Shown here piece after piece: positions 38,528 to 47,373 of a DNA stretch of 64,000 nt. The stretch comes from Saccharomonospora azurea NA-128 (GTDB lineage: Bacteria > Actinomycetota > Actinomycetes > Mycobacteriales > Pseudonocardiaceae). The position numbers and the translations under genes were made by a program. A model generated the notes under the pieces. It was not told the DNA's origin. It saw nothing but the letters and a program-made list of their open reading frames with translations, and did not search any database. Each line of letters opens with the position of its first letter. Position 1 is the stretch's first letter. The stretch lies in contig NZ_CM001466.1 in assembly GCF_000231055.2 (NCBI RefSeq), forward strand, positions 1,480,900 through 1,544,899, written 5' to 3'.

Positions 38528-39373
38528 GTGAACCAGCCGCAGCAGAGTCAGCAACCGCCCGGCGACACCGGCCGGATGGCACCCCGCCCCCGCGACGAGA
38601 TGCGCGACTGGGTGGGCCGGGATCTGCTCCACGGACGCAAGGCGCTCATCACGGGTGGTGACTCCGGCATCGGCCGGGCGGTCGCGGTCGCGTTCGCCAA
38701 GGAGGGCGCCGACGTCGCCATCGCCTACCTCAGCGAGCACGACGACGCCGAGCACACCGCCCAGCTGGTCCGCAAGGAAGGCCGCCGCTGCCTGCTCCTG
38801 CCCGGCGATCTCGCCGACGCCGCACACTGCGAGCGGATCGTCACCGACACGGTCCGCGAGTTCGACGGCCTCGACCTGCTCGTCAACAACATCGCCACCC
38901 AGCAGGAGCACGAGTCGTTCGAGGAGATCGACGACGAGCAGTGGACGCACACGTTCGACGTCAACATCCACTCCTACTTCCGCGTGACCGCCGCGGCGCT
39001 GCGGCACATGCCCCAGGGCAGCGCGATCGTGAACACCGGATCGGTGAACGGCCTGCGGGGCAACAAGAAGCTCATCGACTACTCGGCGACGAAGGGCGCC
39101 GTGCACGCGTGGACGTTCGCCATGGCGCAATCGCTCGTTCCGCGGGGCATCCGCGTCAACTGCGTCGCACCGGGGCCCGTCTGGACCCCACTGATCCCGG
39201 CCACGATGTCCGACGAGCACGTCGAGCAGTTCGGACAGCAGGTGCCCATGGGACGCGCCGCCGAGCCCGACGAGCTCGCGCCCTCGTACGTGTTCCTCGC
39301 GGCGAACCGCATGTCGTCGTACTACACCGGCGAGGTCATGGCCGCTCTCGGCGGCGAGACCACGCCGGGCTGA
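38528..39373 (+). CDS. stress-type short-chain dehydrogenase
   Basis: A 281-residue SDR from GTG with SD GAGG; NAD(P) motif TGGDSGIG near 42, NNIATQ near 120, catalytic Ser in GSVNG and Tyr/Lys in DYSATKG. The N-terminal extension with RPRDEMRDW resembles the YdaD/YhxC group of general stress SDRs of Bacillus. It follows paoC by 10 bp and is probably in the same mRNA; the pair could share aldehyde detoxification (inference). Confidence 0.9.
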   Translation: MNQPQQSQQPPGDTGRMAPRPRDEMRDWVGRDLLHGRKALITGGDSGIGRAVAVAFAKEGADVAIAYLSEHDDAEHTAQLVRKEGRRCLLLPGDLADAAHCERIVTDTVREFDGLDLLVNNIATQQEHESFEEIDDEQWTHTFDVNIHSYFRVTAAALRHMPQGSAIVNTGSVNGLRGNKKLIDYSATKGAVHAWTFAMAQSLVPRGIRVNCVAPGPVWTPLIPATMSDEHVEQFGQQVPMGRAAEPDELAPSYVFLAANRMSSYYTGEVMAALGGETTPG

Positions 39374-39410
39374 CGCCACCGGGACGCACCGAGACCCGAA
39401 GGAGGACCGC

Positions 39411-39743
39411 ATGGACCCCAGGACGGACGACCTGTGGGACGAGTTCCACCGGGTCGTCAACATGACGTCGCGGGAGCTGTCCGAGTGGCTGCGGACCCGC
39501 TCCGCCGACGTCGACGACGAGGAACTCCCCGATCAGGCGGGCTCTCAACTGGGTCGGCGCGTGCTGGAGATACTGGGCAAGCGCAAGACCGACCTGGAGG
39601 ACGACGACGTGGACGTGATGCAGCGCGTCGTCGACCGGGTGCACGGGCAGCGCCGCGACGACCTGGAGCCCACCGCCGGGGACGTCCGGTGGCGCCACCG
39701 CCTGATGACGATCGGCCACGACCCGCTCAAACCCGTGACCTGA
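39411..39743 (+). CDS. DUF3140 protein
   Basis: A 110-residue soluble protein (DLWDEFHRVVNMTSRELSEWL; GRRVLEILGKRKTDL; WRHRLMTIGHDP) fitting DUF3140, an uncharacterised family frequent in actinobacteria. SD GAAGGAGG before the ATG. It is 37 bp after the SDR and likely the last gene of the stress operon. Confidence 0.85.
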   Translation: MDPRTDDLWDEFHRVVNMTSRELSEWLRTRSADVDDEELPDQAGSQLGRRVLEILGKRKTDLEDDDVDVMQRVVDRVHGQRRDDLEPTAGDVRWRHRLMTIGHDPLKPVT

Positions 39744-39806
39744 GCGGGTGCACGTACCGCCGTCCGGGCGTTGTGTTCACCTGCCTCCCCGCATACCGTG
39801 GCACCT

Positions 39807-40337
39807 ATGAGGCCACGTGTGCTGGTCACAGGTGTCGGCACCATCCTGCGCGGTGACGAGGGCTTCGCCCTGGAAGTGGTCCAACGGCTCGCGGAACGCC
39901 GGCTGCCGGCGTGGGTCCAGCTGGCCGACCACGGCATCGGGCGAAGCAGGCTGCATCACGACATGCTCGGCGACTACGACACCACGGTGCTCGTGGACGG
40001 CACGCCCCACGGCGGCGTTCCCGGCCGGTTGTGGTTCACGGACCTCGACCTGACCGACGCCGACACCGGGGCCGAGTTCCCGATGCCGGCGCGTCACCGC
40101 CTCACGCCGGCGGCCGAGCTCACGCTCCTGCGGCTACTCGGGGGCGATGCGTCCCGGCTGGTCGTGGTGGGGTGTGAGCCGCACACGACCGACGGTGTCG
40201 GGCTCAGCCCCGAGGTCCACGCCGCCGTCGACGACGCCGTCACGCTGATCACCGAACTGGTCTGGGGCGAGCCCACCGCCCTGCCCACCGTCGAGAGTGG
40301 AGTGCCGCCGACGGTGCCGTCCACTCTGCCCGACTAG
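39807..40337 (+). CDS. hydrogenase maturation protease-like protein
   Basis: A 176-residue HyaD/HupD-family protein: VTGVGTILRGDEGFALEVV at the start (metal-binding acidic residue), LVDGTPHG near 70, HRLTPAAEL near 98 and the GCEPHTTDG loop. The family cleaves the C-terminus of nickel-iron hydrogenase large subunits. No hydrogenase gene is in the window, so it may serve a hydrogenase elsewhere. SD is weak. Confidence 0.82.
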   Translation: MRPRVLVTGVGTILRGDEGFALEVVQRLAERRLPAWVQLADHGIGRSRLHHDMLGDYDTTVLVDGTPHGGVPGRLWFTDLDLTDADTGAEFPMPARHRLTPAAELTLLRLLGGDASRLVVVGCEPHTTDGVGLSPEVHAAVDDAVTLITELVWGEPTALPTVESGVPPTVPSTLPD

Positions 40338-40407
40338 CCCTCCGGCGCGTCGACTACCCGGGTTCGTCGTCATGCCGGGTGGTCGTCCAACTACTAGCGT
40401 GAGAGGC

Positions 40408-41154
40408 ATGATCGGGTTACCGGACGCGGTCACCGCGTGCCTCTTCGACCTCGACGGCGTACTGACCAGCACCGCCGCCGTGCACATGCGCGCCTGGAAG
40501 CAGACGTTCGACGAGTTCCTCGCCGAGCACGAACCGGCAGCGGACCCGTTCACCGAGCGCGACTACACGACCTACGTCGACGGTCGTCCCCGGCTCGACG
40601 GCGTCCGCGCGTTCCTCGCCTCCCGGGGTATCGAACTCGCCGAGGGTTCCCCGGACGACGACGTCGACGCGGACACCGTGCACGGCGTCGGCAACCGCAA
40701 GAACCGCTTGCTGCTGCGGCTGATCTCCGACGGCGTGACCCCGTACCCGGGTTCCGTCCGCTACCTCGACGCAGCCAGGGGACTCGGCCTCGCCATCGGC
40801 GTCGTCACGTCGTCCGCCAACGGCGCCACGGTGCTGGACGCCGCCGGGCTCAGCGACTACGTCCAGGCCCGGGTCGACGGTGTCGTCATCAAGGAGAAGG
40901 GGCTTCGCGGCAAACCCGCGCCCGACTCGTTCCTCGCCTGCGCCGCCGAGCTCGACGTCCGGCCGTCGGGCACCGCGGTGTTCGAGGACGCGCAGGCCGG
41001 GGTACGTGCGGGGCGGGACGGCGGCTTCGGCTACGTCGTCGGCGTGAACCGGGCTGAGGGCGACGGGCACGCCGACCAGGAGAAAGCCCTGCGGGATCAG
41101 GGGGCCGACATCGTCGTGAACGACCTCGCCGACCTGCTCGAGGAGGGAGCGTGA
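40408..41154 (+). CDS. pgmB: beta-phosphoglucomutase, HAD family
   Basis: A 248-residue HAD phosphatase-fold enzyme: nucleophile motif FDLDGVLTST near 12, the cap domain, motif II VVTSSANG, and KPAPDSFL with FEDAQAGVRAG. It converts beta-glucose-1-phosphate to glucose-6-phosphate. SD GAGAGG precedes the ATG. The next gene, a GH65 phosphorylase, overlaps it (GTGA); together they release and use beta-Glc-1-P from alpha-glucosides such as trehalose or maltose. The pair is a well-known arrangement. Confidence 0.92.
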   Translation: MIGLPDAVTACLFDLDGVLTSTAAVHMRAWKQTFDEFLAEHEPAADPFTERDYTTYVDGRPRLDGVRAFLASRGIELAEGSPDDDVDADTVHGVGNRKNRLLLRLISDGVTPYPGSVRYLDAARGLGLAIGVVTSSANGATVLDAAGLSDYVQARVDGVVIKEKGLRGKPAPDSFLACAAELDVRPSGTAVFEDAQAGVRAGRDGGFGYVVGVNRAEGDGHADQEKALRDQGADIVVNDLADLLEEGA

Positions 41155-43571
41155 CCAACCACCTGCCCAGGCCGGAGCGCGGATACACGCGCTCACCGTG
41201 GGAGCTGCGCTGGCAAGGGCTCGACGTCGACGAACTGCAGCGCACCGAATCGACGTTCGCGCTGTCGAACGGGCACATCGGCATGCGGGGAACGCTGGAG
41301 GAGGCCGAACCCCGCGGTCTTCCCGGCACGTACCTCAACGGCTTCTACGAGGAACACGAACTGCCCTACGCCGAGGCCGGGTACGGCTACCCGGAAGCGG
41401 GACAAACCGTGGTGAACGTGACCGACGGCAAGGTCATCCGCCTCCTCGTCGAGGACGAGCCGCTCGACATGCGCTACGGCCAGGCGACCGACCACCACCG
41501 GGTGCTCGACTTCCGGTCCGGGACGCTGCGACGGCAGACGGAGTGGACGTCGCCCACCGGCCGACGTGTCCGGGTCCGCACCGAACGGCTGGTGTCGTTC
41601 ACCCAGCGCGCGGTGGCCGCCGTCCGCTACGAGGTCGAGCCTCTCGACGGCCGCATCCAGCTGGTCGCCCAGTCGGACCTGCTCACCAACGAACCCATCG
41701 AGCACGAACCCGGCGATCCCCGGGTCGCGGCGGCGCTGGAGGCTCCGCTGGTGTCCGAGTACGCCAAGGCCGAGGACTACCGCGCCGTGCTCGTCCACCG
41801 CACGAAGCGCTCCGGCCTGCGGATGGCCGCCGCCATGGACCACCAGATCGAGGAGAGTCCCGGCCTGCGCACCGACATGGAGTGCGAGGCGGACCTCGCC
41901 CGCCTAACCCTCGCCGTCGACGTGCCGATGGGCAGCAAGCTCTGCTTCACCAAGTTCCTCGCGTACGGCTGGTCTGCGCAGCGCTCCATCCCCGCGCTGC
42001 GGGCGCAGGTCGACGCGGCTCTGGCAGGTGCGCTGCAGACCGGCTGGGACGGGCTGCTCGCCGAACAGCGGGAGTTCCTCGACAACTTCTGGGCGAGCGC
42101 CGACGTCGAACTGGACGGTGATCCGGAACTCCAGCAGGCCGTCCGGTTCGCGCTGTTCCACGTGTTGCAGGCCGGGGCCCGCGGCGAGAGTCGCGCGATC
42201 CCCGGCAAGGGGCTCACCGGACCCGGCTACGACGGGCACGCCTTCTGGGACACCGAGACGTTCGTACTGCAACTGCTCACCTACACGCTTCCCGACGCCG
42301 CGCGCGACGCCCTCCGCTGGAGGCACTCCACACTGGACAAAGCCAAGGAGCGCGCGGCTCAGCTCGGTCTCCGGGGTGCGTCGTTCCCCTGGCGGTCGAT
42401 CAACGGCGCCGAGTGCTCGGCGTACTGGCCCGCGGGCACGGCCGCGTTCCACGTCAACGCCGACATCGCCGACGCCGTGCTGCGGTACCTGAACGCCACC
42501 CACGACGTCGAGTTCGAACGGGAGTGCGGCACCGAACTGCTGACCGAGACGGCACGCCTGTGGATCTCACTCGGTCACCACGACCCGCACGGTGGCTTCC
42601 GCATCGACGGCGTCACGGGTCCCGACGAGTACTCCGCCGTGGTGGACAACAACGTCTACACCAACCTGATGGCGCAGCGGAACCTGCGCGCCGCGGCCGA
42701 CTCGTGCGAACGGCAGCCGGACATCGCGGAACAACTCGGCGTCGACCACATCGAGGTGGCGGGCTGGCGGGAGGCGGCCCGCAAGATGCGCGTGCCGTAC
42801 GACGACCTGCTGAAGGTGCACCCGCAGTCGGAACGATTCACCGAGCACGCCAAATGGGACTTCGCCAACACCCCGCCCGACCGCTATCCCCTGCTGCTGA
42901 ACTACCCGTACTTCGACCTCTACCGCAAACAGGTGGTCAAGCAGGCCGACCTCGTGCTGGCCATGCACCTTCGCGGCGACGCGTTCTCCCTGGAGCAGAA
43001 GCGCCGCAACTTCGTCTACTACGAGGCGCTGACGGTGCGGGACTCGTCGCTGTCGGCGGCGACCCAGTCGGTGATGGCCGCCGAGTGCGGACACCTGGAA
43101 CTCGCCTACGACTACTTCGCCGAGGCCGTGCTCACCGACCTGCACGATCTGCACCACAACGTCCGCAACGGGCTGCACATGGCGTCGTTGGCGGGATCAT
43201 GGCTGGCGATCGTGGCCGGGTTCGGCGGCATGCGCGACTACGACGGCGAGCTGAGCTTCCGGCCCCGGTTGCCTCCCGTGCCGCACCGCATCGCGTTCCG
43301 CATGTGCTTCCGCGGCAACCAGTTCTGCGTCGAGATCCAACAGGACATCGCACGCTACTGGTTGACGCACGGAACACCGTTCACCATCACGCACTACGAC
43401 GTTCCGGTGACCGTCACACACGACTCGGTGACGATGCCGATCCCTCCGGCGGAGCAGCTCGAACGCCCCTCCCAGCCCGCCTGGTGCGCGCCGGTGCGGC
43501 GACTGCCTCATGCGACGCCCACCGCTCCGGCGATGTCGCCGAGTCCGGCAGCCACCGCGTCGCAGACGTAG
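41151..43571 (+). CDS. GH65 disaccharide phosphorylase
   Basis: An 806-residue family 65 enzyme. It starts at GTG in the stop codon of the mutase gene with SD GGAGGGAG. The N-terminal beta-sandwich (ESTFALSNGHIGMRG near 35) is followed by an (alpha/alpha)6 barrel with the catalytic Glu in GPDEY (E493) and the phosphate-binding KQADLVL near 605. Inverting phosphorolysis yields beta-glucose-1-phosphate. Whether the sugar is maltose, trehalose or kojibiose cannot be told from the sequence. Confidence 0.92.
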   Translation: MTNHLPRPERGYTRSPWELRWQGLDVDELQRTESTFALSNGHIGMRGTLEEAEPRGLPGTYLNGFYEEHELPYAEAGYGYPEAGQTVVNVTDGKVIRLLVEDEPLDMRYGQATDHHRVLDFRSGTLRRQTEWTSPTGRRVRVRTERLVSFTQRAVAAVRYEVEPLDGRIQLVAQSDLLTNEPIEHEPGDPRVAAALEAPLVSEYAKAEDYRAVLVHRTKRSGLRMAAAMDHQIEESPGLRTDMECEADLARLTLAVDVPMGSKLCFTKFLAYGWSAQRSIPALRAQVDAALAGALQTGWDGLLAEQREFLDNFWASADVELDGDPELQQAVRFALFHVLQAGARGESRAIPGKGLTGPGYDGHAFWDTETFVLQLLTYTLPDAARDALRWRHSTLDKAKERAAQLGLRGASFPWRSINGAECSAYWPAGTAAFHVNADIADAVLRYLNATHDVEFERECGTELLTETARLWISLGHHDPHGGFRIDGVTGPDEYSAVVDNNVYTNLMAQRNLRAAADSCERQPDIAEQLGVDHIEVAGWREAARKMRVPYDDLLKVHPQSERFTEHAKWDFANTPPDRYPLLLNYPYFDLYRKQVVKQADLVLAMHLRGDAFSLEQKRRNFVYYEALTVRDSSLSAATQSVMAAECGHLELAYDYFAEAVLTDLHDLHHNVRNGLHMASLAGSWLAIVAGFGGMRDYDGELSFRPRLPPVPHRIAFRMCFRGNQFCVEIQQDIARYWLTHGTPFTITHYDVPVTVTHDSVTMPIPPAEQLERPSQPAWCAPVRRLPHATPTAPAMSPSPAATASQT

Positions 43572-43576
43572 CCGGC

Positions 43577-43777
43577 TCAGTCGGGCGGCTCGATGGTGCC
43601 CGCGTCGGGGTCGACGTCGTCGGGCCGTACGTCGTCCCGGTTCGGCGGCTCGGGCACGTCCCGGGTGGGCAGCGCGCCCAGATCCCGGCTGCCGCGACGG
43701 CGCTCACGCTCCAGCTCGGTCTCGAAGTCGGGTGGCTCCGGCTCGGTCGGTTCGCCGACGTCGTCGTTCGGTCGCAT
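43577..43777 (-). CDS. small acidic protein
   Basis: A 66-residue hydrophilic protein (MRPNDDVGEPTEPEPPDFETELERE start) rich in Asp, Glu, Pro and Arg with a very strong SD (GAGGAGGGG). It is likely disordered. Its function is unknown. It lies between the converging GH65 gene and the GppA-type gene, and may follow the latter in one mRNA (39 bp gap). Confidence 0.6.
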   Translation of the reverse strand: MRPNDDVGEPTEPEPPDFETELERERRRGSRDLGALPTRDVPEPPNRDDVRPDDVDPDAGTIEPPD

Positions 43778-43816
43778 CCGTACCCCTCCTCACCTCTCGC
43801 ACCTCCGGGCCGGCGG

Positions 43817-44785
43817 TCAGGCCGCACTGACCCGCTTACCGAGACCTTCCCGTAGCTCGTCCGCATCGTGCAGCAGGGACAGCAACACACCGTGCGTCGT
43901 CGACCAGGGGCAGATCGCGGCGGGCCCGCCGAACACGGTGAGCAGAGCTTCGGCCACGACGGCCCCCGCCAGGGACTGCCGCGCCCGGGGCCGGGAGATG
44001 CCGGGCACCTCGGAACGCCGCGACGGAGGCAACGCCGCCAGCCTCGGAATCAGCTCGCGGACGTCCTCGACGTGCAGCTCACGCGTCCGGATCGTGCCCT
44101 TACGACGGCGGCCCGCCACGACGGCGAGCTGCCGCAGCACCTTCGAACAACCGACGATGCCGAACTCGCGCAGACGCGCCTCGTCCTCCCCGAGGGCCTC
44201 ACGGATCTCCTCGATGGCGTGTGAGCGCAACGCCGCGATGGCCTCCTCCGAGGGACGGTCGGTGTCGAGCCGCCACGCACGGGTCGTCTCCCTCGCCCCG
44301 AGGGGAAGCGACCGGGCGAAGTCCGCGTGCAGGCCGCTTCCCGCGGCGAGTTCGACGGTGCCACCACCCACGTCGAGCACGGACAGCGGACCCATCCCCG
44401 CTCCGAACCAGGCCCGCGCGGCACGGTAGGACAGGCGCGCCTCGTCGATGCCGCTGAAGAACCGCAGGCGGCGGCCGGTTTCCGACTCGACCCGGGTCAC
44501 GACCTCGTCGGCGTTGCCGGAATCGCGGATGGACGACGTCGCGAAACAGAACACGTCGTCGACGCCGTGGCGGGTCGCGATGTCGTCGGCCACCCGAACG
44601 GCGGAGACAATGGCCTCCACGCCGTCACTGCGCAGCCGTCCCGACAGGTCGAGTGCCCGGTCGAGACGCAATCGCGTCTTGTGACTCAGGACGGGTTCCA
44701 GCAGTGATCCGCCGCGGTCGACCACCAGGAGACGTGCGCTGAAAGACCCCACGTCGAGCACGGCCACCGTGCCCCTCATCGTCAC
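43817..44785 (-). CDS. Ppx/GppA-family phosphatase
   Basis: A 322-residue ASKHA-fold protein: VAVLDVGSFSARLLVVD at the start (phosphate 1), SSIRDSGNADEV near 90, LSVLDVGGGTVELAAG near 135. The family degrades polyphosphate or pppGpp; this short one-domain type is common in actinobacteria as Ppx1/Ppx2-like proteins. The usual phosphate 1 GSNS/T is GSFS here (Asn to Phe), which may alter activity. Start GTG with SD AAAGGTGG; an ATG is two codons in. Confidence 0.85.
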   Translation of the reverse strand: MTMRGTVAVLDVGSFSARLLVVDRGGSLLEPVLSHKTRLRLDRALDLSGRLRSDGVEAIVSAVRVADDIATRHGVDDVFCFATSSIRDSGNADEVVTRVESETGRRLRFFSGIDEARLSYRAARAWFGAGMGPLSVLDVGGGTVELAAGSGLHADFARSLPLGARETTRAWRLDTDRPSEEAIAALRSHAIEEIREALGEDEARLREFGIVGCSKVLRQLAVVAGRRRKGTIRTRELHVEDVRELIPRLAALPPSRRSEVPGISRPRARQSLAGAVVAEALLTVFGGPAAICPWSTTHGVLLSLLHDADELREGLGKRVSAA

Positions 44786-44993
44786 AGTCGTCCACCTTTC
44801 AGTTGTGTCCGAAGAACCAGACTTCCCGCCTTCGGCGACAATTCAACAGAGGGATAACCCGAAAGGGTGAGGTTCAATCCTTGCGTCGGTTTTCGGTAAC
44901 GGTGTCCTGGTCGCACCGATCCCCCTATTGAGGGGATTAATCGCGGGAGGGGCGATCGATGGACGCGAGTGTCGTCTCCGGTCGGGAAAGGGC

Positions 44994-45665
44994 GTGTCGG
45001 TGGCCACGACCCTGAGCCTGCGCCCGCCGGAGCTCCGGCGGGTCGGGGTGGTGGCGGCCGGCCTGACGGCGCTGGCCGCGCTGGCCACGACCGTGGTCGC
45101 GACCACCCTGCTCCACCCGTCGGACGACCAGCCGACGTCCGCGCTCTCGTCGGACGCCGAGCGGGCGACACCGCGCACACTCGCCGCGGAAGCCGCGCCG
45201 GTCCCCCACTCCGCGCTGCCCGAGTCGACACCGACCCGCGTCGCGATCCCCGCACTGGGTGTCGACGCCACGGTCGTGGGCCTCGGACGCACTCCGTCCG
45301 GCGTCGCCGAGGTACCGGGACACGCGTCCGCCGTCGGCTGGCTCGCCGACGGCCCGACTCCGGGCGAAACGGGCACCTCGGTTCTCACCGGGCACACCGA
45401 CTTCGCCCACGAGCGCGGCAGCTTCTTCTCACTGCACCTCCTGCGTCCAGGCGACACGGTACGAGTCGCCCGTGCCGACCGCAGCATCGGCGCGTTCACC
45501 GTGTACCGCGTCGAGGAGCTGACCCCGAAGTACGCACTAGCCCACGCCACCGCCCCCTCGAACCATCCCGAGCTGCGACTGCTCACCGCGGCGAGCTCGA
45601 ACGACGGCGGAGGCGCGACGCTCGTCGTGTCGGCGCGGCTCACCGCCGCGGTCGACGGCGAGTGA
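44994..45665 (+). CDS. class F-type sortase fold, catalytic Cys missing
   Basis: A 223-residue membrane-anchored protein from GTG with SD GGAAAGGG. One transmembrane segment (17-40) is followed by a sortase beta-barrel: RVAIPALGVDATVVGLG near 82, VPGHASAVGWLADG near 108, and TGHTDF with the catalytic His (H134). At the place of the TC motif the sequence reads LRLLTAASSND, with Ala 199 instead of the nucleophile Cys. So it keeps the fold but cannot be a normal transpeptidase. No SrtA-type substrate gene is adjacent. It could be a binding protein or a decaying gene. Confidence 0.85.
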   Translation: MSVATTLSLRPPELRRVGVVAAGLTALAALATTVVATTLLHPSDDQPTSALSSDAERATPRTLAAEAAPVPHSALPESTPTRVAIPALGVDATVVGLGRTPSGVAEVPGHASAVGWLADGPTPGETGTSVLTGHTDFAHERGSFFSLHLLRPGDTVRVARADRSIGAFTVYRVEELTPKYALAHATAPSNHPELRLLTAASSNDGGGATLVVSARLTAAVDGE

Positions 45666-45668
45666 CGC

Positions 45669-47339
45669 TCACCCGTCTTGCCGACGCACCCACGTCCGCA
45701 CGACGTCCTCCAGCACGGTCATGGGCAACGCCCCGCCACCGAGCACCAGGTCGTGGAACTCGCGGATGTCGAAACGCGAGCCGAGCGCCTGTTCGGCCTC
45801 GGCGCGCAGGCGTTGGATCTCCAGCCTTCCGACCATGTACGACAGTGCCTGCCCCGGGTAGGCGATGTAGCGGTCGACCTCGGCCACGATCTCCACGGTC
45901 GCCATAGGCGTGTTGTGCTGAAGGAAGTCGATCGCCTGCTGCCTGCTCCAGCCCTTCGCGTGCAGACCCGTGTCGACCACCAGCCGGCCCGCCCGCACCG
46001 AGTCCATGCTGAGCATGCCGAGCCGGGCGACGTCGTCGGAGTACAGGCCCATCTCGTCGGCGAGCCGCTCGGTGTAGAGGCCCCAGCCCTCGCTGTAGGC
46101 GTTGACGTCGCTGATCCGGCGCAGCAGCGGCAGCTCCGTCAGGTTCAACGCCGTGCTGAGCTGGAAGTGGTGGCCCGGGATCACCTCGTGGAACGCGGTC
46201 ACCTCGGAGGTGTGCCGGAACCGCTCGGTGACCTGGTGGGTGTTGGCGAAGTACGTGCCCGGGCGCGACCCGTCGACGGACGGCTGCAGGTAGTACGCCG
46301 CGGGCGCACCGGGCGCCTCCGCCGCCGGGACGGCCTCCACGACCCACGGCTGCGACGGGATGGTGCCGAACCAGTTCGGCGCCTCGCGCTCCGCCCGCGT
46401 GATGGCGGCCCGTGCGGTGTCGAGCAGTTCCTCGGCGCTCTTCCAGCGCAGTGCCGGATCGGTGCGCAGCCGCGCGAAGATCTCCTCGAGATCGTCCGTC
46501 CCGAAGACCCGGCGCCCGAGAACGGCGTACTCCTCGGCCAGGCGCTCGATGCAGTCGAGACCGGTGGCGTGCAACTCGTCCGGCCCGCGATCCGTCGTGG
46601 TGTGCACCCGGGCCAGTGCCGCGTACAGGGCGTCCCCGTCGGGCAGGTGGCACACCCCGGGGCGGTCCTCCGGCCTGCCGTGCTCCAGGAACTCCGACCG
46701 CAGCACGTCGCGGTAGCGCGCGAACGCGGGCCGCACCACGTCGGCCAGCAGCTCCTCGCGACGTGCGGCGAACTCGTCGTCCGGCGGTGCCTGGCGAAGA
46801 AGCGGGTCGTCGGCCGGCGCGGCGAGGTAGCGGTCCAGGTGCTCGACGGCCGCCCGAACCAGGTGCGCGACCGGCGTCCGGCCTGCGGCGACACCCGCGC
46901 GGTGGCGCCGGACGACCTGCTCCAGGTACGCGGGAATCGCGGCGAGCCGTTCGAGCTGCGCCCGGCCCTGCTCCGCCGTGCTGATCCCGACCATGGGCAG
47001 CAGCGTGAGCAGGCTCGCGGCGGGCCCCACGAAGAAGTCGGAGATCGTGAACTCCACCAGCCTGGTGTCGATCTGCTCGATCCGCGACCTCGCCTGGCTG
47101 ACGATCACGTCGCGCGTCACGCGGTCCTGGTCGGACAGCTGCGCCGCGTCGAGGGCCTCCGCCCGCTCGACGAGGCGCTGCAACGCGGCCCTGTGTTCGC
47201 TCTCAGCGGCTTCCGTGACGTCGCCCAGCCCCACCCGTGTCGGGTCGATTCCCAGGATCACCGGCCACAGCGGATCGATGTCGAAGAGAAGATCGACGCA
47301 CTCGTCGGCGAGGGTCGTCACGGTTGTCGTGGGCGCCAT
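45669..47339 (-). CDS. DUF885 metallopeptidase-like protein
   Basis: A 556-residue protein of the DUF885 family. It has the zinc motif AFHEVIPGHHFQ (HExxxxH type) and a later Glu in YSEGWGLYTERL, as in related gluzincin families. It has no signal peptide and is probably cytoplasmic. ATG start. It ends 3 bp from the converging sortase-like gene, and is divergent from the wHTH repeat protein 34 bp away. Confidence 0.88.
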   Translation of the reverse strand: MAPTTTVTTLADECVDLLFDIDPLWPVILGIDPTRVGLGDVTEAAESEHRAALQRLVERAEALDAAQLSDQDRVTRDVIVSQARSRIEQIDTRLVEFTISDFFVGPAASLLTLLPMVGISTAEQGRAQLERLAAIPAYLEQVVRRHRAGVAAGRTPVAHLVRAAVEHLDRYLAAPADDPLLRQAPPDDEFAARREELLADVVRPAFARYRDVLRSEFLEHGRPEDRPGVCHLPDGDALYAALARVHTTTDRGPDELHATGLDCIERLAEEYAVLGRRVFGTDDLEEIFARLRTDPALRWKSAEELLDTARAAITRAEREAPNWFGTIPSQPWVVEAVPAAEAPGAPAAYYLQPSVDGSRPGTYFANTHQVTERFRHTSEVTAFHEVIPGHHFQLSTALNLTELPLLRRISDVNAYSEGWGLYTERLADEMGLYSDDVARLGMLSMDSVRAGRLVVDTGLHAKGWSRQQAIDFLQHNTPMATVEIVAEVDRYIAYPGQALSYMVGRLEIQRLRAEAEQALGSRFDIREFHDLVLGGGALPMTVLEDVVRTWVRRQDG

Positions 47340-47360
47340 GGACGCAGCCTACCGGCCGAC

Positions 47361-47366
47361 TAGGCT
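47361..47366 (+). promoter_or_regulatory. -10 box, leaderless start
   Basis: TAGGCT ends two bases before GTG 47368 and eight before GTG 47374. In actinomycetes such spacing gives an mRNA that begins at the start codon; there is no SD for this gene. Confidence 0.5.
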
Positions 47367-47373
47367 CGTGCCC

